DNA of 49,883 bases from Okeania sp. KiyG1 (GCF_014132355.1 NZ_BLZO01000056.1:1-49883); one strand, 5' to 3'. Positions 9,944 through 20,533 are shown, numbered from the stretch's first letter. Made by a program: numbers and translations. The notes: generated from the letters alone by a model not told the origin.

Positions 9944-10717
9944 ATGAATATTAATCGGCGCAATTTTTTAATCTTAACGAGTGCTACTTTGGGGTATATG
10001 ACTCTAGGTTCTTGCCAAACATCAGAAGATAATTCTTCTTCATCTGTAACTCCTTCTACTTCAGTAAATGATACTAAATTAGTAGAAAATTCTGGGGGTT
10101 TTCAACTAACACCTCTACCTTATGGATATGATGCTTTGGAACCTTATATTGATAAAGAAACTATGCAGTTTCACCATGATAAACATTATGCTGGTTATAT
10201 TAGAAATTTGAATGGGGCGATCGCTAAGTATCCTGAACTTAAGGACAAAAATGCAGAAGATTTATTGCGTAATTTGAATACTTTACCGGAGGATATTCGG
10301 ACTGCTGTACAAAACAATGGTGGTGGTTATGTAAATCATAAAATGTTTTGGGAAATTATGACTCCTAATGGTGGGGGTGAACCTGATGGAAAAATAGCTG
10401 CTGCTATTGATGAAAGTTTTGGTAATTTTGATAGTTTTAAGGATAAGTTTAATGCTGCTGGTGGTGGTCGTTTTGGTAGTGGTTGGGTATGGTTGGTTTT
10501 GGGTAAGGACGGAAAGTTAAAGGTTATTAGCACTGCTAATCAAGATAGTCCTTTTTTGACTGGGGATTATCCGATTATGGGTAATGATGTTTGGGAACAT
10601 GCTTACTATTTGAACTATCAAAATCGTCGCGGTGATTATTTGAAGGCTTGGTGGAATGTTGTTAATTGGCCGGAAATTAATCGCAGGTATGAAGGGGCGA
10701 TCGCTTCAATTGCTTAG
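9944..10717 (+). CDS. sodA: Manganese superoxide dismutase, membrane-anchored
   Basis: 257 residues. Converts superoxide to hydrogen peroxide and oxygen. The N-terminus [21 protein letters not shown] has a double arginine, a hydrophobic stretch and an LGSC lipobox, so a Tat-type or lipoprotein signal with lipidation at C24 is likely; a Ser/Thr-rich linker follows to about residue 50. The catalytic domain carries the metal ligands H77 (FHHDKHY), H132 (VNHKMFW), D215 and H219 (DVWEHAYY). NNGGG before the second ligand and STANQDSP point to the manganese rather than the iron subtype. Membrane-bound Mn enzymes are known in filamentous cyanobacteria. It stands alone, with short repeats on both sides. 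Confidence 0.97.
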   Translation: MNINRRNFLILTSATLGYMTLGSCQTSEDNSSSSVTPSTSVNDTKLVENSGGFQLTPLPYGYDALEPYIDKETMQFHHDKHYAGYIRNLNGAIAKYPELKDKNAEDLLRNLNTLPEDIRTAVQNNGGGYVNHKMFWEIMTPNGGGEPDGKIAAAIDESFGNFDSFKDKFNAAGGGRFGSGWVWLVLGKDGKLKVISTANQDSPFLTGDYPIMGNDVWEHAYYLNYQNRRGDYLKAWWNVVNWPEINRRYEGAIASIA

Positions 10718-10770
10718 TAATGGTTAATTGCTCAGAGCTGATTGGTTTATCTAGTATTAAAGATTGTATT

Positions 10771-12600
10771 TTTAGTTGAATAAAAAGTCATGCGTAGGGG
10801 CGAACAACCCCCACTAACTTAATAGTATCAAAATTTTTTTGGGGATGCAATGGTAATTTCTGCCGTTTTTTTTTTGAGCTTCACAGAATGAAAATTTTTG
10901 TGGTGAGGAATTATAGTTTAGGCTTGAGAAATTTGGTAGTTAATTTATTTGATTTTTGATGGTTGAGAAAATGAGTGAATTTCGTGTAGTGGAAATTTTA
11001 GGGAGAGTAGGGAGCAGTATTTCTCGGCAAGGTTGAGGCGATCGCTAGAAAACAAAGATGTGGTTGTTTTTTTTAGAGCTTCACAGAATGATTATTTCTC
11101 TGGTTTTAAGTGAGTGTATATCTTCTGCTCTTTCTAGGGGTTTTATTCGCTTTTAGCGATACGGCTGACGACACGCTCCGCGATCGCTACAATCTCTTAA
11201 TACCCTATACCTTACTTTTGGTGTTGAATAAAAAGTCATGTGCAGGGTCGAACAACCCCCACTAAGTTAATAGTATCAAAATTTTTTTGAGGATGCAATG
11301 AGAAATCCTTCCGAGCGCCGATTTTTTCAGGAGCTTCACAGGATGATTATTTTTGTGGTGAGGGGTGATAAATGGGAATCATGGAAATGATATTAATTTG
11401 ATAATTTGAGAAATTTGGTGGTTATATTTATTTGATTTTTGATGCCTGAGAAGATGAGTTAATTTCGTGGAGTGGAAATTTTGGGAAAAGTAGGGAGCAA
11501 TCTTTCTCGGCAAGGTTGAGGCGATCGCTAGAAAAACAGATGTAGTTGTTTTTAAGAGCTTCACAAAATGATTATTTCTCTGGTTTTAATATGACCGTGC
11601 ATATTTTGCTCTTTCTAGGAGTTTGATATCCTGTTAGCGATACGGCTGATGCCACGCTTTGCGATCACCACAATCTCTTAATATCCTCACCTTACTTTCT
11701 TTAGTTGAATAAAAAGTCATGCGTAGGGGCGAATTACCCCTACTAAGTTAATAGTATCAAAATTTTTTTGAGGATGCAATGAAAAATCCTTCCGCGCGCC
11801 GATTTTTTCCTGAGCTTCACGGGATGACATTTTTAGTGGTGAGGAATTATGGTGGCAATAATGGAAAAGATATTAATTTAACGATGCGAGAAATTTGGCG
11901 GTGATCTATAATTTTTAATTTTTGTATTTTTGATAGCTGAGAAAATCAGTGAATTTCGTGGAGTGGAAATTTTGGGTACAATAGGGACGGATATTGCTAG
12001 GCAAGGTTGAGATGATCGCTAGAAAAAATAGACAATTTTTCTAGAGAGGTTCACAGAATAAAAATGCTTGTAGTTTTTGAGTAATGGATGGGAATAATAG
12101 AGAAGAGATTAATTTCATTATTAGATATTTAGTTGCTTGGGCAATTGGGTAAATCAAACACAGAAATGGTAACTATTACAACTCTAACCTTTGAACTTAG
12201 CTCACCTTCTAATGAATCATTCCCCACCAGAAAAAATTATTCGATCTAATAGTAAATATACTCAATTAATTTAAAACATATAGAATCAAGAGAAAATACT
12301 AATGCTCAAAGAAGCTTACTAGGAATAGTAATGAGTCATCAAATTATCTGCATAATTAAAGAGCAAGCTAAAGTTGCAGGAGTAATAACTGAATATCTAT
12401 GCAAATTACTATATTTTTTCCATGAAATAGGTTAATTTTGTGAGATGAAAATTGTTTCCTATGACAAAAGCAATATTCCTCGGCAACCTTAGCAAAACCA
12501 CTTGTTTAATTGCTTGAAAAATAAAGTTGGTCACAGAATATTTAAATAGAAGATGATTTTTTGAGAGATAAAAGAGAATAGAAACAAAGCAATTTTTCTT
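10771..12600 (+). repeat. Tandem array A: degenerate 450-480 bp units
   Basis: TTGAATAAAAAGTCATG begins at 10776, 11224 and 11705, giving spacings of 448 and 481 bp. Each unit continues with CGAACAACCCCCACTAA (or a variant), AGTATCAAAATTTTTTTG, a GAGCTTCACAGAATGA-like motif twice, TTTCTCGGCAAGGTTGAGGC with a HIP1 octamer, and TCTTGCTCTTTCTAG-like text. A fourth and perhaps fifth copy, more decayed, can be followed to about 12600. Frames are not open across the units, so I read no protein. The head of the unit recurs at 13757 and, inverted, at 20340. Confidence 0.8.
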
Positions 12601-12697
12601 ACCTTATTTTTAGCTCTACTTACTGAGTTAGATAGATAAGAAAATTATCTAACTGCTGTTTATTCAATACCTTACGGTCATTACAGTGGTTAAAATT

Positions 12698-12877
12698 ATA
12701 CCAAAATTAAAAAAAATTAATTACATCTTAATTTGTGATTTATTCGTACAATAAAAAAAATATAAATCCCATAAATTCTAAAAATTCAACTTTTTTCCCT
12801 CTTTTTTATTATGTTTTTCTTTCCCAGTTAAGTTTTCCCTATGTCGTGACTGTAGCAATATTTTATGAAATTGGTAT
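12698..12877. mobile_element. M4-type element with ATACCAAAATT ends
   Basis: ATACCAAAATT at the left and AATTGGTAT at the right are inverted ends. The interior matches 6375-6552 over most of its length. The rest of the gap to 13121 shows no gene. Confidence 0.6.
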
Positions 12878-13121
12878 TAGTTCTGGTGATAATCCTTCCT
12901 TCTGCCTTTTTTAATCAGTGGGATGACAAACCAAAAGATAATCAAATTGCCCCACTAAATTAACCAGAGATTTTTCCTATTTACAGGTAGAGGTAGGTTT
13001 AATTATACAAAAGAGAAATTACTGGGTAAGTGTTATGTCAGATTATGAATTTCTCAATACTAAAACTCACTCATAGATTACTTCTGACTTCTAACTTCTG
13101 ACTTGCACGCAGCGCTATATC

Positions 13122-13682
13122 TCATCCTAATATTTCATCCACTTGAATATTAATATCTGGAAACCTTTGAACAGAAAAAATTTCACCGCGTTCTAACTTT
13201 TGTACCTGTTTATAACTACCACCAATAGGTTGTCGATACACCTCCAAATATTCCTTATTAATATCTACCAACCAAACCTCAATTACATTATTTTCAGCAT
13301 AAAGAGGAACTTTAACTTCACGGTCAAACTTAATTGTACTATCTGCCACTTCAACTATCAAAAATAAATCCTGAGACTGAGGATGTCCTGACTCATAAAA
13401 ATCTGCTTTTAGCTCCAACAAAGCAATATCTGGTTCTGGTTCAGAATAATCACCTAATTCAATCGGGTTTTGAACACTTACTAAAACTCGATCGCCTAAC
13501 CTTTGAGAAAATAGTCTAGTTAAACGGTTCACGCAAGCTGCATGGTGACGACCTACTGGGGACATTTTGAGAATTTCTCCTCTTATTAGTTCTACTCGCT
13601 CATCTTCTTTCAGGATGCCTACTTCAGGCATTTTGTTATATTCTTTGACGTTGAATTGTCGTTTTAGCAGTGGGACTGACAT
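13122..13682 (-). CDS. Uma2 family PD-(D/E)XK protein
   Basis: 186 residues, the normal length for this very abundant cyanobacterial family (formerly DUF820), whose fold is that of restriction endonucleases. The signature is present: GEILKMSPVGRHHAACVNRL, then PEPDIALL with D85, LIVEVADST with E111, and the lysine at about 124 in REVKVPLYA, followed by EVWLVD. These would be the metal-binding and catalytic residues. The biological role of the family is unsettled; a link to mobile DNA has been proposed. The ATG at 13682 begins the normal family N-terminus. It sits between tandem array A and the repeats left of uvrA and has no operon partner. Confidence 0.92.
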   Translation of the reverse strand: MSVPLLKRQFNVKEYNKMPEVGILKEDERVELIRGEILKMSPVGRHHAACVNRLTRLFSQRLGDRVLVSVQNPIELGDYSEPEPDIALLELKADFYESGHPQSQDLFLIVEVADSTIKFDREVKVPLYAENNVIEVWLVDINKEYLEVYRQPIGGSYKQVQKLERGEIFSVQRFPDINIQVDEILG

Positions 13683-13756
13683 GGCATACCAGTTTTTGAG
13701 AGTAGCATTCCATAGGAAAGCGGAATTGAGTTCTATTGCTGAGAAGCTATACTATT

Positions 13757-13868
13757 TTTAGTTGAATAAAAAGTCATGCGTATGGGCGAGTAACCCTCAA
13801 CGGTTTTTATGATATCAAAATTTTTATGAGGATGCAACCAAAAATCCTTTGACGCGGGAATTTTTTTC
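13757..13868 (+). repeat. Array-A head, left arm of an inverted pair around uvrA
   Basis: TTAGTTGAATAAAAAGTCATG, CGAGTAACCC, TATCAAAATTTTTATGAGG and ATGCAACCAAAAATCCTTTG are repeated as the reverse complement at about 20230-20340. The same head occurs in plus orientation three times between 10.7 and 11.8 kb. Confidence 0.75.
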
Positions 13869-14872
13869 AGGAGCTTCGCAAGATGAAAATATTGATGATT
13901 TTTCACTGGGAAGGAATGGATGGAAAAATTTTGAGAACAACAAGCATATATTTATGGATGCTTCGCACAATGAAAAATATTCTGTCATTGCTCCTGGGGA
14001 AAATTCCTGAAAATCCTTTGGCACGACTGATTTTTCAGGAGCTCCGCAAGATGAAAATATTGATGATTTTTCACTGGGAAGGAATGGATGGAAAAATTTT
14101 GAGAACAACAAGCATATATTTATGGATGCTTCGCACAATGAAAAATATTCTGTCATTGCTCCTGAGGAAGATTCTTGAAAATCCTTTGACAGGGCTAATT
14201 TTTCTGGAGCTTCACAAGATGAAAATGTTGGTGATTTTTCACTGGGGAGAGATGGATGGGAAAATTTTGAGAACAACAAGCATATATTTATGGATGCTTC
14301 ACACAATGAAAATATTCTGGCATTGCTCATGGGGAAGATTCTGGGAAATCCTTTGACAGAAATAATTTTTCCGGAGCTTCACAAGATGAAAATATTAGTG
14401 ATTTTTCACTGGGGAGAGATGGATGGGAAAATTTCGAGAACAACAAGCATATATTTATGGATGCTTCGCACAATGAAAATATTCTGGCATTGCTCCTGGG
14501 GAAGACTCTTGAAAATCCTTTGACAGAAATAATTTTTCCGGAGCTTCACAAGATGAAAATGTTGGTGATTTTCCACTGGGGAGAGATGGATGGGAAAATT
14601 TTGAGAACAACAAGTATATATTTATGGGTGCTTCACAGGATGAAAAGTTCTGGCATTGCTCATGGGGAAGATTCTGGGAAATCCTTTGGCAGAAATAATT
14701 TTTCTGGAGCTTCACAAGATGAAAATATTGGTGATTTTCCACTGGGGAGAGATGGATGGGAAAATTTTGAGAACAACAAGCATATATTTATGGATGCTTC
14801 ACACAATGAAAATATTCTGGCATTGCTCATGGGGAAGATTCCTCAAAATCCTTTGACAGAAATAATTTTCCG
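13869..14872 (+). repeat. Tandem array B: six units of 166-168 bp
   Basis: AGATGAAAAT within GGAGCTTCRCAAGATGAAAAT begins at 13881, 14049, 14217, 14384, 14551 and 14717. The units also share TTTTCACTGGG, GATGGATGG, TTTTGAGAACAACAAGCA and CATTGCTC. The first three spacings keep a reading frame, which gives long open frames, but the later ones do not and both strands look equally open, so I treat it as non-coding. One further, diverged and inverted unit lies at about 20125-20250. Confidence 0.85.
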
Positions 14873-14921
14873 ATAATTGATAACTGATTTAGATGTGTCA
14901 TAACACTACAAATTTTGCTGA

Positions 14922-14977
14922 TAACCGATAATTGATAATTGATAACTGATAACTGATAACTGATAACTGATAACTGA
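14922..14977. repeat. ATAACTGAT short tandem repeat abutting the uvrA start
   Basis: Units of the nonamer ATAATTGAT/ATAACTGAT run without a break to one base before the uvrA ATG. They occupy the place where a Shine-Dalgarno would be; none is visible. The same nonamer is found inside the restriction endonuclease pseudogene at 21376-21416. Confidence 0.8.
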
Positions 14978-14978
14978 A

Positions 14979-17942
14979 ATGACCATCCGCATCCGAGGTG
15001 CTAGACAACATAACCTCAAAAATATCGACCTAGAACTCCCACGCGATCGCCTAATTATTTTCACAGGAGTTTCTGGCTCTGGCAAATCCTCCCTTGCCTT
15101 CGACACAATATTCGCCGAAGGGCAACGTCGCTACGTCGAATCCCTCAGTGCCTATGCCCGACAATTTCTCGGACAACTCGACAAACCAGACGTAGACTCC
15201 ATCGAAGGATTAAGCCCTGCCATTTCCATCGACCAAAAATCTACATCTCATAATCCTCGCTCCACCGTCGGCACCGTCACGGAAATTTACGACTATCTCA
15301 GATTACTATTTGGCCGAGCAGGAGAACCTCATTGTCCCATCTGCCACCATAATATTGCTCCCCAAACTATAGATGAAATGTGTGACAGAATTATGGCTCT
15401 GCCAGACCGGACTAAATTTCATATCTTAGCTCCCGTGGTTCGAGGCAAAAAGGGGACTCATAAGAAACTGTTGTCTAGTTTAGCCGCTCAAGGATTTGTT
15501 CGTTTGAGGGTTGATGGAGAGGTTGTAGAAATTGCTGAAAACATCAATTTAGATAAAAATCATACACATACAATAGAAGTTGTTATTGACCGACTAATTA
15601 AAAAGCCTTGTATAGAGGAACGTTTAGCAGATTCTCTCAGTACTTGTCTACGTCAATCTACTGGAATTGCTTTAATTAACGTATTAAATGATACATCAGC
15701 AGAGGTAGGTGCAGTGCAGAGTTTTAATAAGTATAACCTAACCTCGGCAAAAATAGCAACTTCAGCTAATTCTAAATCTGCTAATAATTCGCAGAATTCC
15801 AGTCAGGAACTAGATACAGAAATAGAAAAATCTCATACTCAAATAGTATTTTCGGAAAATTTTGCCTGTCCGGAACATGGAGCAGTGATGGAAGAACTCT
15901 CACCTCGCCTATTTTCCTTCAACTCTCCCTACGGTGCTTGTCCGACTTGTCACGGCTTGGGTAGTCTGAAGCAATTTTCCCCGGACTTAATCGTACCCGA
16001 TCCTAATGCACCCTTATATTCAGCGATCGCTCCTTGGTCGAATAAGGAAAATCCCTATTATTTTTCTCTGCTTTATAGTTTGGCTGAAGCTTATGACTTT
16101 GAGATAGAAACTCCCTGGAATAAATTGAGTAAGAAAGAGCAAAAGTTGGTACTTGAAGGTAGCGACGAACCTATTTGGATAGAAAGGAAAAATGGAGAAG
16201 GAGATTATCGTTACTATCCTGGAGTTATCCCGATATTGGAAAAGCAATATAAGGAGACTGGTTCGGATTTAGTCAAACAAAAATTAGAACAATATTTAGT
16301 TAACCAAACCTGCGAAACTTGCCAAGGGAAAAGATTAAAACCAGAAGCACTTTCGGTAGAGGTCGGGCAATACAGAATTACAGATTTTACAGAAGTTTCG
16401 ATTCGGGAATGTTTGGAGAAAATCAATAATTTACAACTGAGCGAACGGCAGGCAAAAATTGCCGAATTAGTATTGAGAGAAATTCGAGCAAGATTACAAT
16501 TTCTGTTGGATGTTGGCTTAGATTATCTAACATTAGACCGAGCAACAATGACACTTTCTGGCGGAGAAGCTCAAAGAATTAGATTAGCAACACAAATTGG
16601 TTCTGGTTTAACAGGAGTTCTCTATGTTTTAGACGAACCAAGTATTGGTTTACATCAAAGAGATAATAGTCGTCTTTTGCAAACTTTAATCAAACTTCGA
16701 GATTTAGGAAATACTTTAATAGTTGTGGAACATGACGAAGAAACTATTAGAACAGCCGACCATATTATTGATATAGGTCCGGGGGCGGGAGTGCATGGGG
16801 GGCGGATAGTTTCTCAGGGAAATTTTCAGACATTATTAGCAACAGCAGAGTCGGTAACTGGTGCTTATTTATCTGGTAAAAAAGTTATTGCTACTCCAGT
16901 AGAAAGAAGAGAGGGAAATGGAAAGTCTTTACTGCTGAAAAATTGTCATAGAAATAATCTCAAAAATATAGATGTAGAAATTCCTTTGGGAAAACTGGTT
17001 TGTATTACTGGAGTTTCTGGTTCGGGAAAATCTACCTTAATTAACGAATTACTTTATCCAGCTTTGCAAAATCATCTGAGTCGAAAAGTTCCTTTTCCTA
17101 AACAGTTAGAAAAAATAAAGGGATTAAAAGCAATAGATAAAGCAATTGTAATTGACCAATCACCTATTGGTAGAACTCCCCGTTCCAATCCGGCAACTTA
17201 TACAGGAGTATTTGATGTAATTCGGGGAATTTTTGCTGAAACTATTGAAGCTAAGGCAAGAGGTTATAAACCAGGGCGATTTTCTTTTAATGTTAAAGGT
17301 GGTAGATGTGAAGCTTGTAGCGGACAGGGTGTAAATGTAATTGAAATGAATTTTCTGCCAGATGTTTATGTACAATGTGATGTTTGTAAGGGTGCAAGAT
17401 ATAACAGAGAAACTTTACAGGTGAGGTATAAGGATAAGTCAATTGCTGATGTTTTGAATATGACTGTGGAGGAAGGTTTGGAAGTATTTAAAAATATTCC
17501 GAGGGCGGCAAGTCGATTACAAACTTTGGTAGATGTAGGGTTAGGTTATGTCAGATTAGGTCAGTCTGCACCGACTCTTTCTGGTGGAGAAGCACAAAGA
17601 GTAAAATTAGCCTCTGAATTATCTCGACGGGCAACTGGAAAAACTATTTATTTAATAGATGAACCAACAACTGGTTTATCTTTTTATGATGTTCATCAGT
17701 TATTGAATATTTTGCAGAGGTTGGTAGATAAAGGAAATTCCATTGTAGTAATTGAGCATAATTTAGATGTGATTCGTTGTGCCGACTGGGTAATAGATTT
17801 AGGTCCGGAAGGTGGAGATAAAGGAGGAGAAATAATTGTTTGTGGAACGCCCGAAGATGTGGCAGATAATTCTGAATCTTACACTGGAAAATATTTACGA
17901 GAAGTGTTGGAGAAGTATCCGCCCAAAGTGGAGGAAAATTGA
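14979..17942 (+). CDS. uvrA: UvrA, excinuclease ABC subunit A
   Basis: 987 residues. The ATPase that, with UvrB, finds bulky DNA lesions in nucleotide excision repair. Two ABC modules: Walker A GVSGSGKSS at about 30-38, zinc-finger cysteines (CPICHHN, CPTCHG, CETCQGKR), signature LSGGEAQRIRLATQ and DEPSIGLH; then a second Walker A GVSGSGKST, the zinc finger CEACSGQG...CDVCKGARYN, and LSGGEAQRVKLA with DEPTTGLS. It is about 45 residues longer than the roughly 940 usual for the family, owing to a Ser/Asn-rich stretch at about 243-287 before FACPEHG. The ATG at 14979 is fixed by an in-frame TAA 15 bases upstream and by the family start TIRIRGARQHNLKNI. It is a lone gene between tandem arrays. 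Confidence 0.98.
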   Translation: MTIRIRGARQHNLKNIDLELPRDRLIIFTGVSGSGKSSLAFDTIFAEGQRRYVESLSAYARQFLGQLDKPDVDSIEGLSPAISIDQKSTSHNPRSTVGTVTEIYDYLRLLFGRAGEPHCPICHHNIAPQTIDEMCDRIMALPDRTKFHILAPVVRGKKGTHKKLLSSLAAQGFVRLRVDGEVVEIAENINLDKNHTHTIEVVIDRLIKKPCIEERLADSLSTCLRQSTGIALINVLNDTSAEVGAVQSFNKYNLTSAKIATSANSKSANNSQNSSQELDTEIEKSHTQIVFSENFACPEHGAVMEELSPRLFSFNSPYGACPTCHGLGSLKQFSPDLIVPDPNAPLYSAIAPWSNKENPYYFSLLYSLAEAYDFEIETPWNKLSKKEQKLVLEGSDEPIWIERKNGEGDYRYYPGVIPILEKQYKETGSDLVKQKLEQYLVNQTCETCQGKRLKPEALSVEVGQYRITDFTEVSIRECLEKINNLQLSERQAKIAELVLREIRARLQFLLDVGLDYLTLDRATMTLSGGEAQRIRLATQIGSGLTGVLYVLDEPSIGLHQRDNSRLLQTLIKLRDLGNTLIVVEHDEETIRTADHIIDIGPGAGVHGGRIVSQGNFQTLLATAESVTGAYLSGKKVIATPVERREGNGKSLLLKNCHRNNLKNIDVEIPLGKLVCITGVSGSGKSTLINELLYPALQNHLSRKVPFPKQLEKIKGLKAIDKAIVIDQSPIGRTPRSNPATYTGVFDVIRGIFAETIEAKARGYKPGRFSFNVKGGRCEACSGQGVNVIEMNFLPDVYVQCDVCKGARYNRETLQVRYKDKSIADVLNMTVEEGLEVFKNIPRAASRLQTLVDVGLGYVRLGQSAPTLSGGEAQRVKLASELSRRATGKTIYLIDEPTTGLSFYDVHQLLNILQRLVDKGNSIVVIEHNLDVIRCADWVIDLGPEGGDKGGEIIVCGTPEDVADNSESYTGKYLREVLEKYPPKVEEN

Positions 17943-17945
17943 GAT

Positions 17946-17980
17946 TTACTGAAGTATGAATTTTTTCAGTCAGTAATTTT
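17946..17980 (+). terminator. Possible uvrA terminator hairpin
   Basis: TTACTGA (17946-17952) can pair with TCAGTAA (17970-17976), followed by TTTT. The stem is only 7 bp and AT-rich with a 17-base loop, so this is weak. Confidence 0.3.
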
Positions 17981-17984
17981 CACA

Positions 17985-20125
17985 TTTCTGTCTACAGGTA
18001 AGTAGATATTTTCTGAAATTGAGCAACTACCTCTTACCTTCCCTCAACTTTTTACCAGTTTTTATCACAGGTGAAAATTTCACTTCTATATACTAGATAG
18101 GTCGCAAATTTGTCAGAAACTTTTCCAAGATATCTGCTGTTTATAGAGGTAAGCAGATATTTTCTGAAGTTGAGCGGAGCGATCGTCTCTTACTTTCCTC
18201 TCAACTTTTTACCCGTTTTTATCAGAGATGAAAATTTCACTCTTATATATAGGTAGCCGAAAATTTCTTAGAGACTTTTTCCAAATATTTGCTCTTTCCA
18301 CAGGGAAATAGATATTTTCTGGAGTTGAGCGATCGCCTCTTACTTCCCATGGACTTTTTACCAGTTTTTATCAGAGATGAAAATTTCACTCTTATATATA
18401 GGTAGCCAAAAATTTCTCAGAGACTTTTTCCAAATATTTGCTCTTTCCACAGGGAAGTAGATATTTTCTGAAGTTGAGTAACTGTTTCTTATCTCTTTTC
18501 AACTTTCTGCCAGTTTTCGGAATAGATGAAAATTTTATTCTTATATAGGTAGTCAAAAATTTGTCAGATATTTTTCCAGAGTATCTGCTCTTTCCACAGG
18601 GAAATAGATATTTTCTGAAGTTGAGTGATCGCCTCTTACCTCCCATGGACTTTTTACCAGTTTTTATCAGAGATGAAAATTTCACTCTTATATATAGATA
18701 GCCGAAAATTTATCAGAGACTTTTTCCAGAATATCTGCTCTTTCCACAGAAAAGTAGATATTTTCTGAAGTGGAGTAATTGCCCCTTACCTCCCCTCAAC
18801 TTTTTACCAGTATTTCTCAGAGATGAAAATTTCACTCTTATATATAGATAGTCGAAAATTTATCAGAGACTTTTTCCAGAATATCTACTCTTTCCACAGA
18901 AAAGTAGATATTTTCTGAAGTGGAGTAATTGCCCCTTACCTCCCCTCAACTTTTTACCAGTATTTCTCAGAGATGAAAATTTCACTCTTATATATAGATA
19001 GTCGAAAATTTATCAGAGACTTTTTCCAGAATATCTACTCTTTCCACAGAAAAGTAGATATTTTCTGAAGTGGAGTAATTGCCCCTTACCTCCCCTCAAC
19101 TTTTTACCAGTATTTCTCAGAGATGAAAATTTCACTCTTATATATAGATAGTCGAAAATTTGCCAGATAATTTTCCCAGATATCTGCTCTTTCCACAGGG
19201 AAGTAGATATTTTCTGAAGTCAAGCTATAGCCTCTTGCTTCCCCTCAACTTTTTACCAGTTTTTCTCAGAGATAGAAAATTTCACTCTTAATATTATAGA
19301 TAGTCGAAAATTTCTCAGATAATTTTCCAGAATATCTGCTCTTTCCACAGAGAAGTAGATATTTTCTGAAGTCAAGCTATAGCCTCTTGCTTCCCCTCAA
19401 CTTTTTACCAGTTTTTCTCAGAGATAGAAAATTTCACTCTTAATATTATAGATAGTCGAAAATTTCTCAGATAATTTTCCAGAATATCTGCTCTTTCCAC
19501 AGAGAAGTAGATATTTTCTGAAGTCAAGCTATAGCCTCTTGCTTCCCCTCGACTTTTTGCCAGTTTTCGGAACAGATGAAAATTTCACTTCTATATATAG
19601 ATAGTCAAAAATTTCTCAGAGACTTTTCCAGAATATCTGCTCTTTATAGAGAAAAATAAATATTTTCTGAAGTCAAGCTATAGTCTCTTGCTTCCCATGA
19701 ACTTTTTAGCAGTTTTTCTCACAGGTGAAAATTTCACTCTTATATATAGATAGTAGAAAATTTGCCAGATAATTTCCCAGATATCTCCTCTGCCTAGAAG
19801 TAAGTAGATATTTTCTTAAGTGGGGCAATCGCCTCTTACTACCCATCGACTTTTTACCAGTTTTCGGAACAGATGAAAATTTCACTCTTATATATAAGTA
19901 GCCGAAAATTTGCCAGAGACTTTTCCCATATATTTGCTCTTTTTACAAGGAAGTAGATATTTTTTGAAGTTGAGCGATCGCCTGTTACCTCCCTCTCGAC
20001 TTTTTGCCAGTTTTCGGAACAGGTGAAAATTTCATTCCTATATATAGATACTTAAAAATTTGTCAGATACTTTTCCAGAATATCTGCTTTTTCTACAGGG
20101 AAGTAGATATTTTTTGAAATTGTCA
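17985..20125. repeat. Tandem array C: about 15 units of ~150 bp
   Basis: AGATATTTTCTGAAG or close variants recur roughly every 145-160 bp (for example near 18150, 18461, 18606, 18755, 18905, 19055 and on to 20105). Each unit also has CTTCCCCTCAACTTTTTACC, CAGAGATGAAAATTTCACTC, TTATATATAGATAG and ATATCTGCTCTTTCCACAG. Three units between about 18740 and 19150 are almost identical, which points to recent expansion; others have a HIP1 octamer or small indels. No frame stays open through the array. Confidence 0.9.
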
Positions 20126-20340
20126 TCCTGTGAAACTTCAAATATATGCTTGTTTTCCCCTAATCAAATCTTTCCATCCCTCCTGAGTAGAAAACCATAA
20201 AGATTTTCATTCTCTTAAGCTCAAAAGAAAAATCACGCGTCAAAGGATTTTCGGTTGCATCTCCACAAAAATTTTGATATTATAAAAACTATAAGGGTCT
20301 ATTCGCCCCTACGCATGACTTTTTATTCAACTACTTTTTT
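20126..20340 (-). repeat. Inverted right arm: array-B unit plus array-A head
   Basis: Read on the minus strand this gives the array-A head (TAGTTGAATAAAAAGTCATGC, TATCAAAATTTTTGTGG, ATGCAACCGAAAATCCTTTG) followed by one diverged array-B unit (TTGAGCTTAAGAGAATGAAAA, AAACAAGCATATATTTG). It is the mirror image of 13757 onward. From 20341 to 20533 I see no gene. Confidence 0.7.
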
Positions 20341-20533
20341 GGCTAAATATTATAATTACTTCCGCAAATTGCTTTCTAGTTTCTTTCACTTATTCCATCC
20401 CTCAAAATATCAAAGCTATTACAAAGCAGACAAATTTTTATAGGTAAGCCAATAGTAATATCTCTTAACTTTCCTCTCTATCTATCCCTACATAAATTTC
20501 TCTAATTATCAACTAATTAATTTTCTTGTCAAT

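Noticed and set aside
10336-10533. Minus-strand frame inside sodA
   Set aside because: A shadow of the superoxide dismutase gene, whose motifs are certain on the plus strand.
13824-14876. Several long overlapping open frames on both strands in array B
   Set aside because: They follow the 166-168 bp repeat and change frame between units; both strands are equally open, there is no ribosome binding site and the composition is not protein-like.
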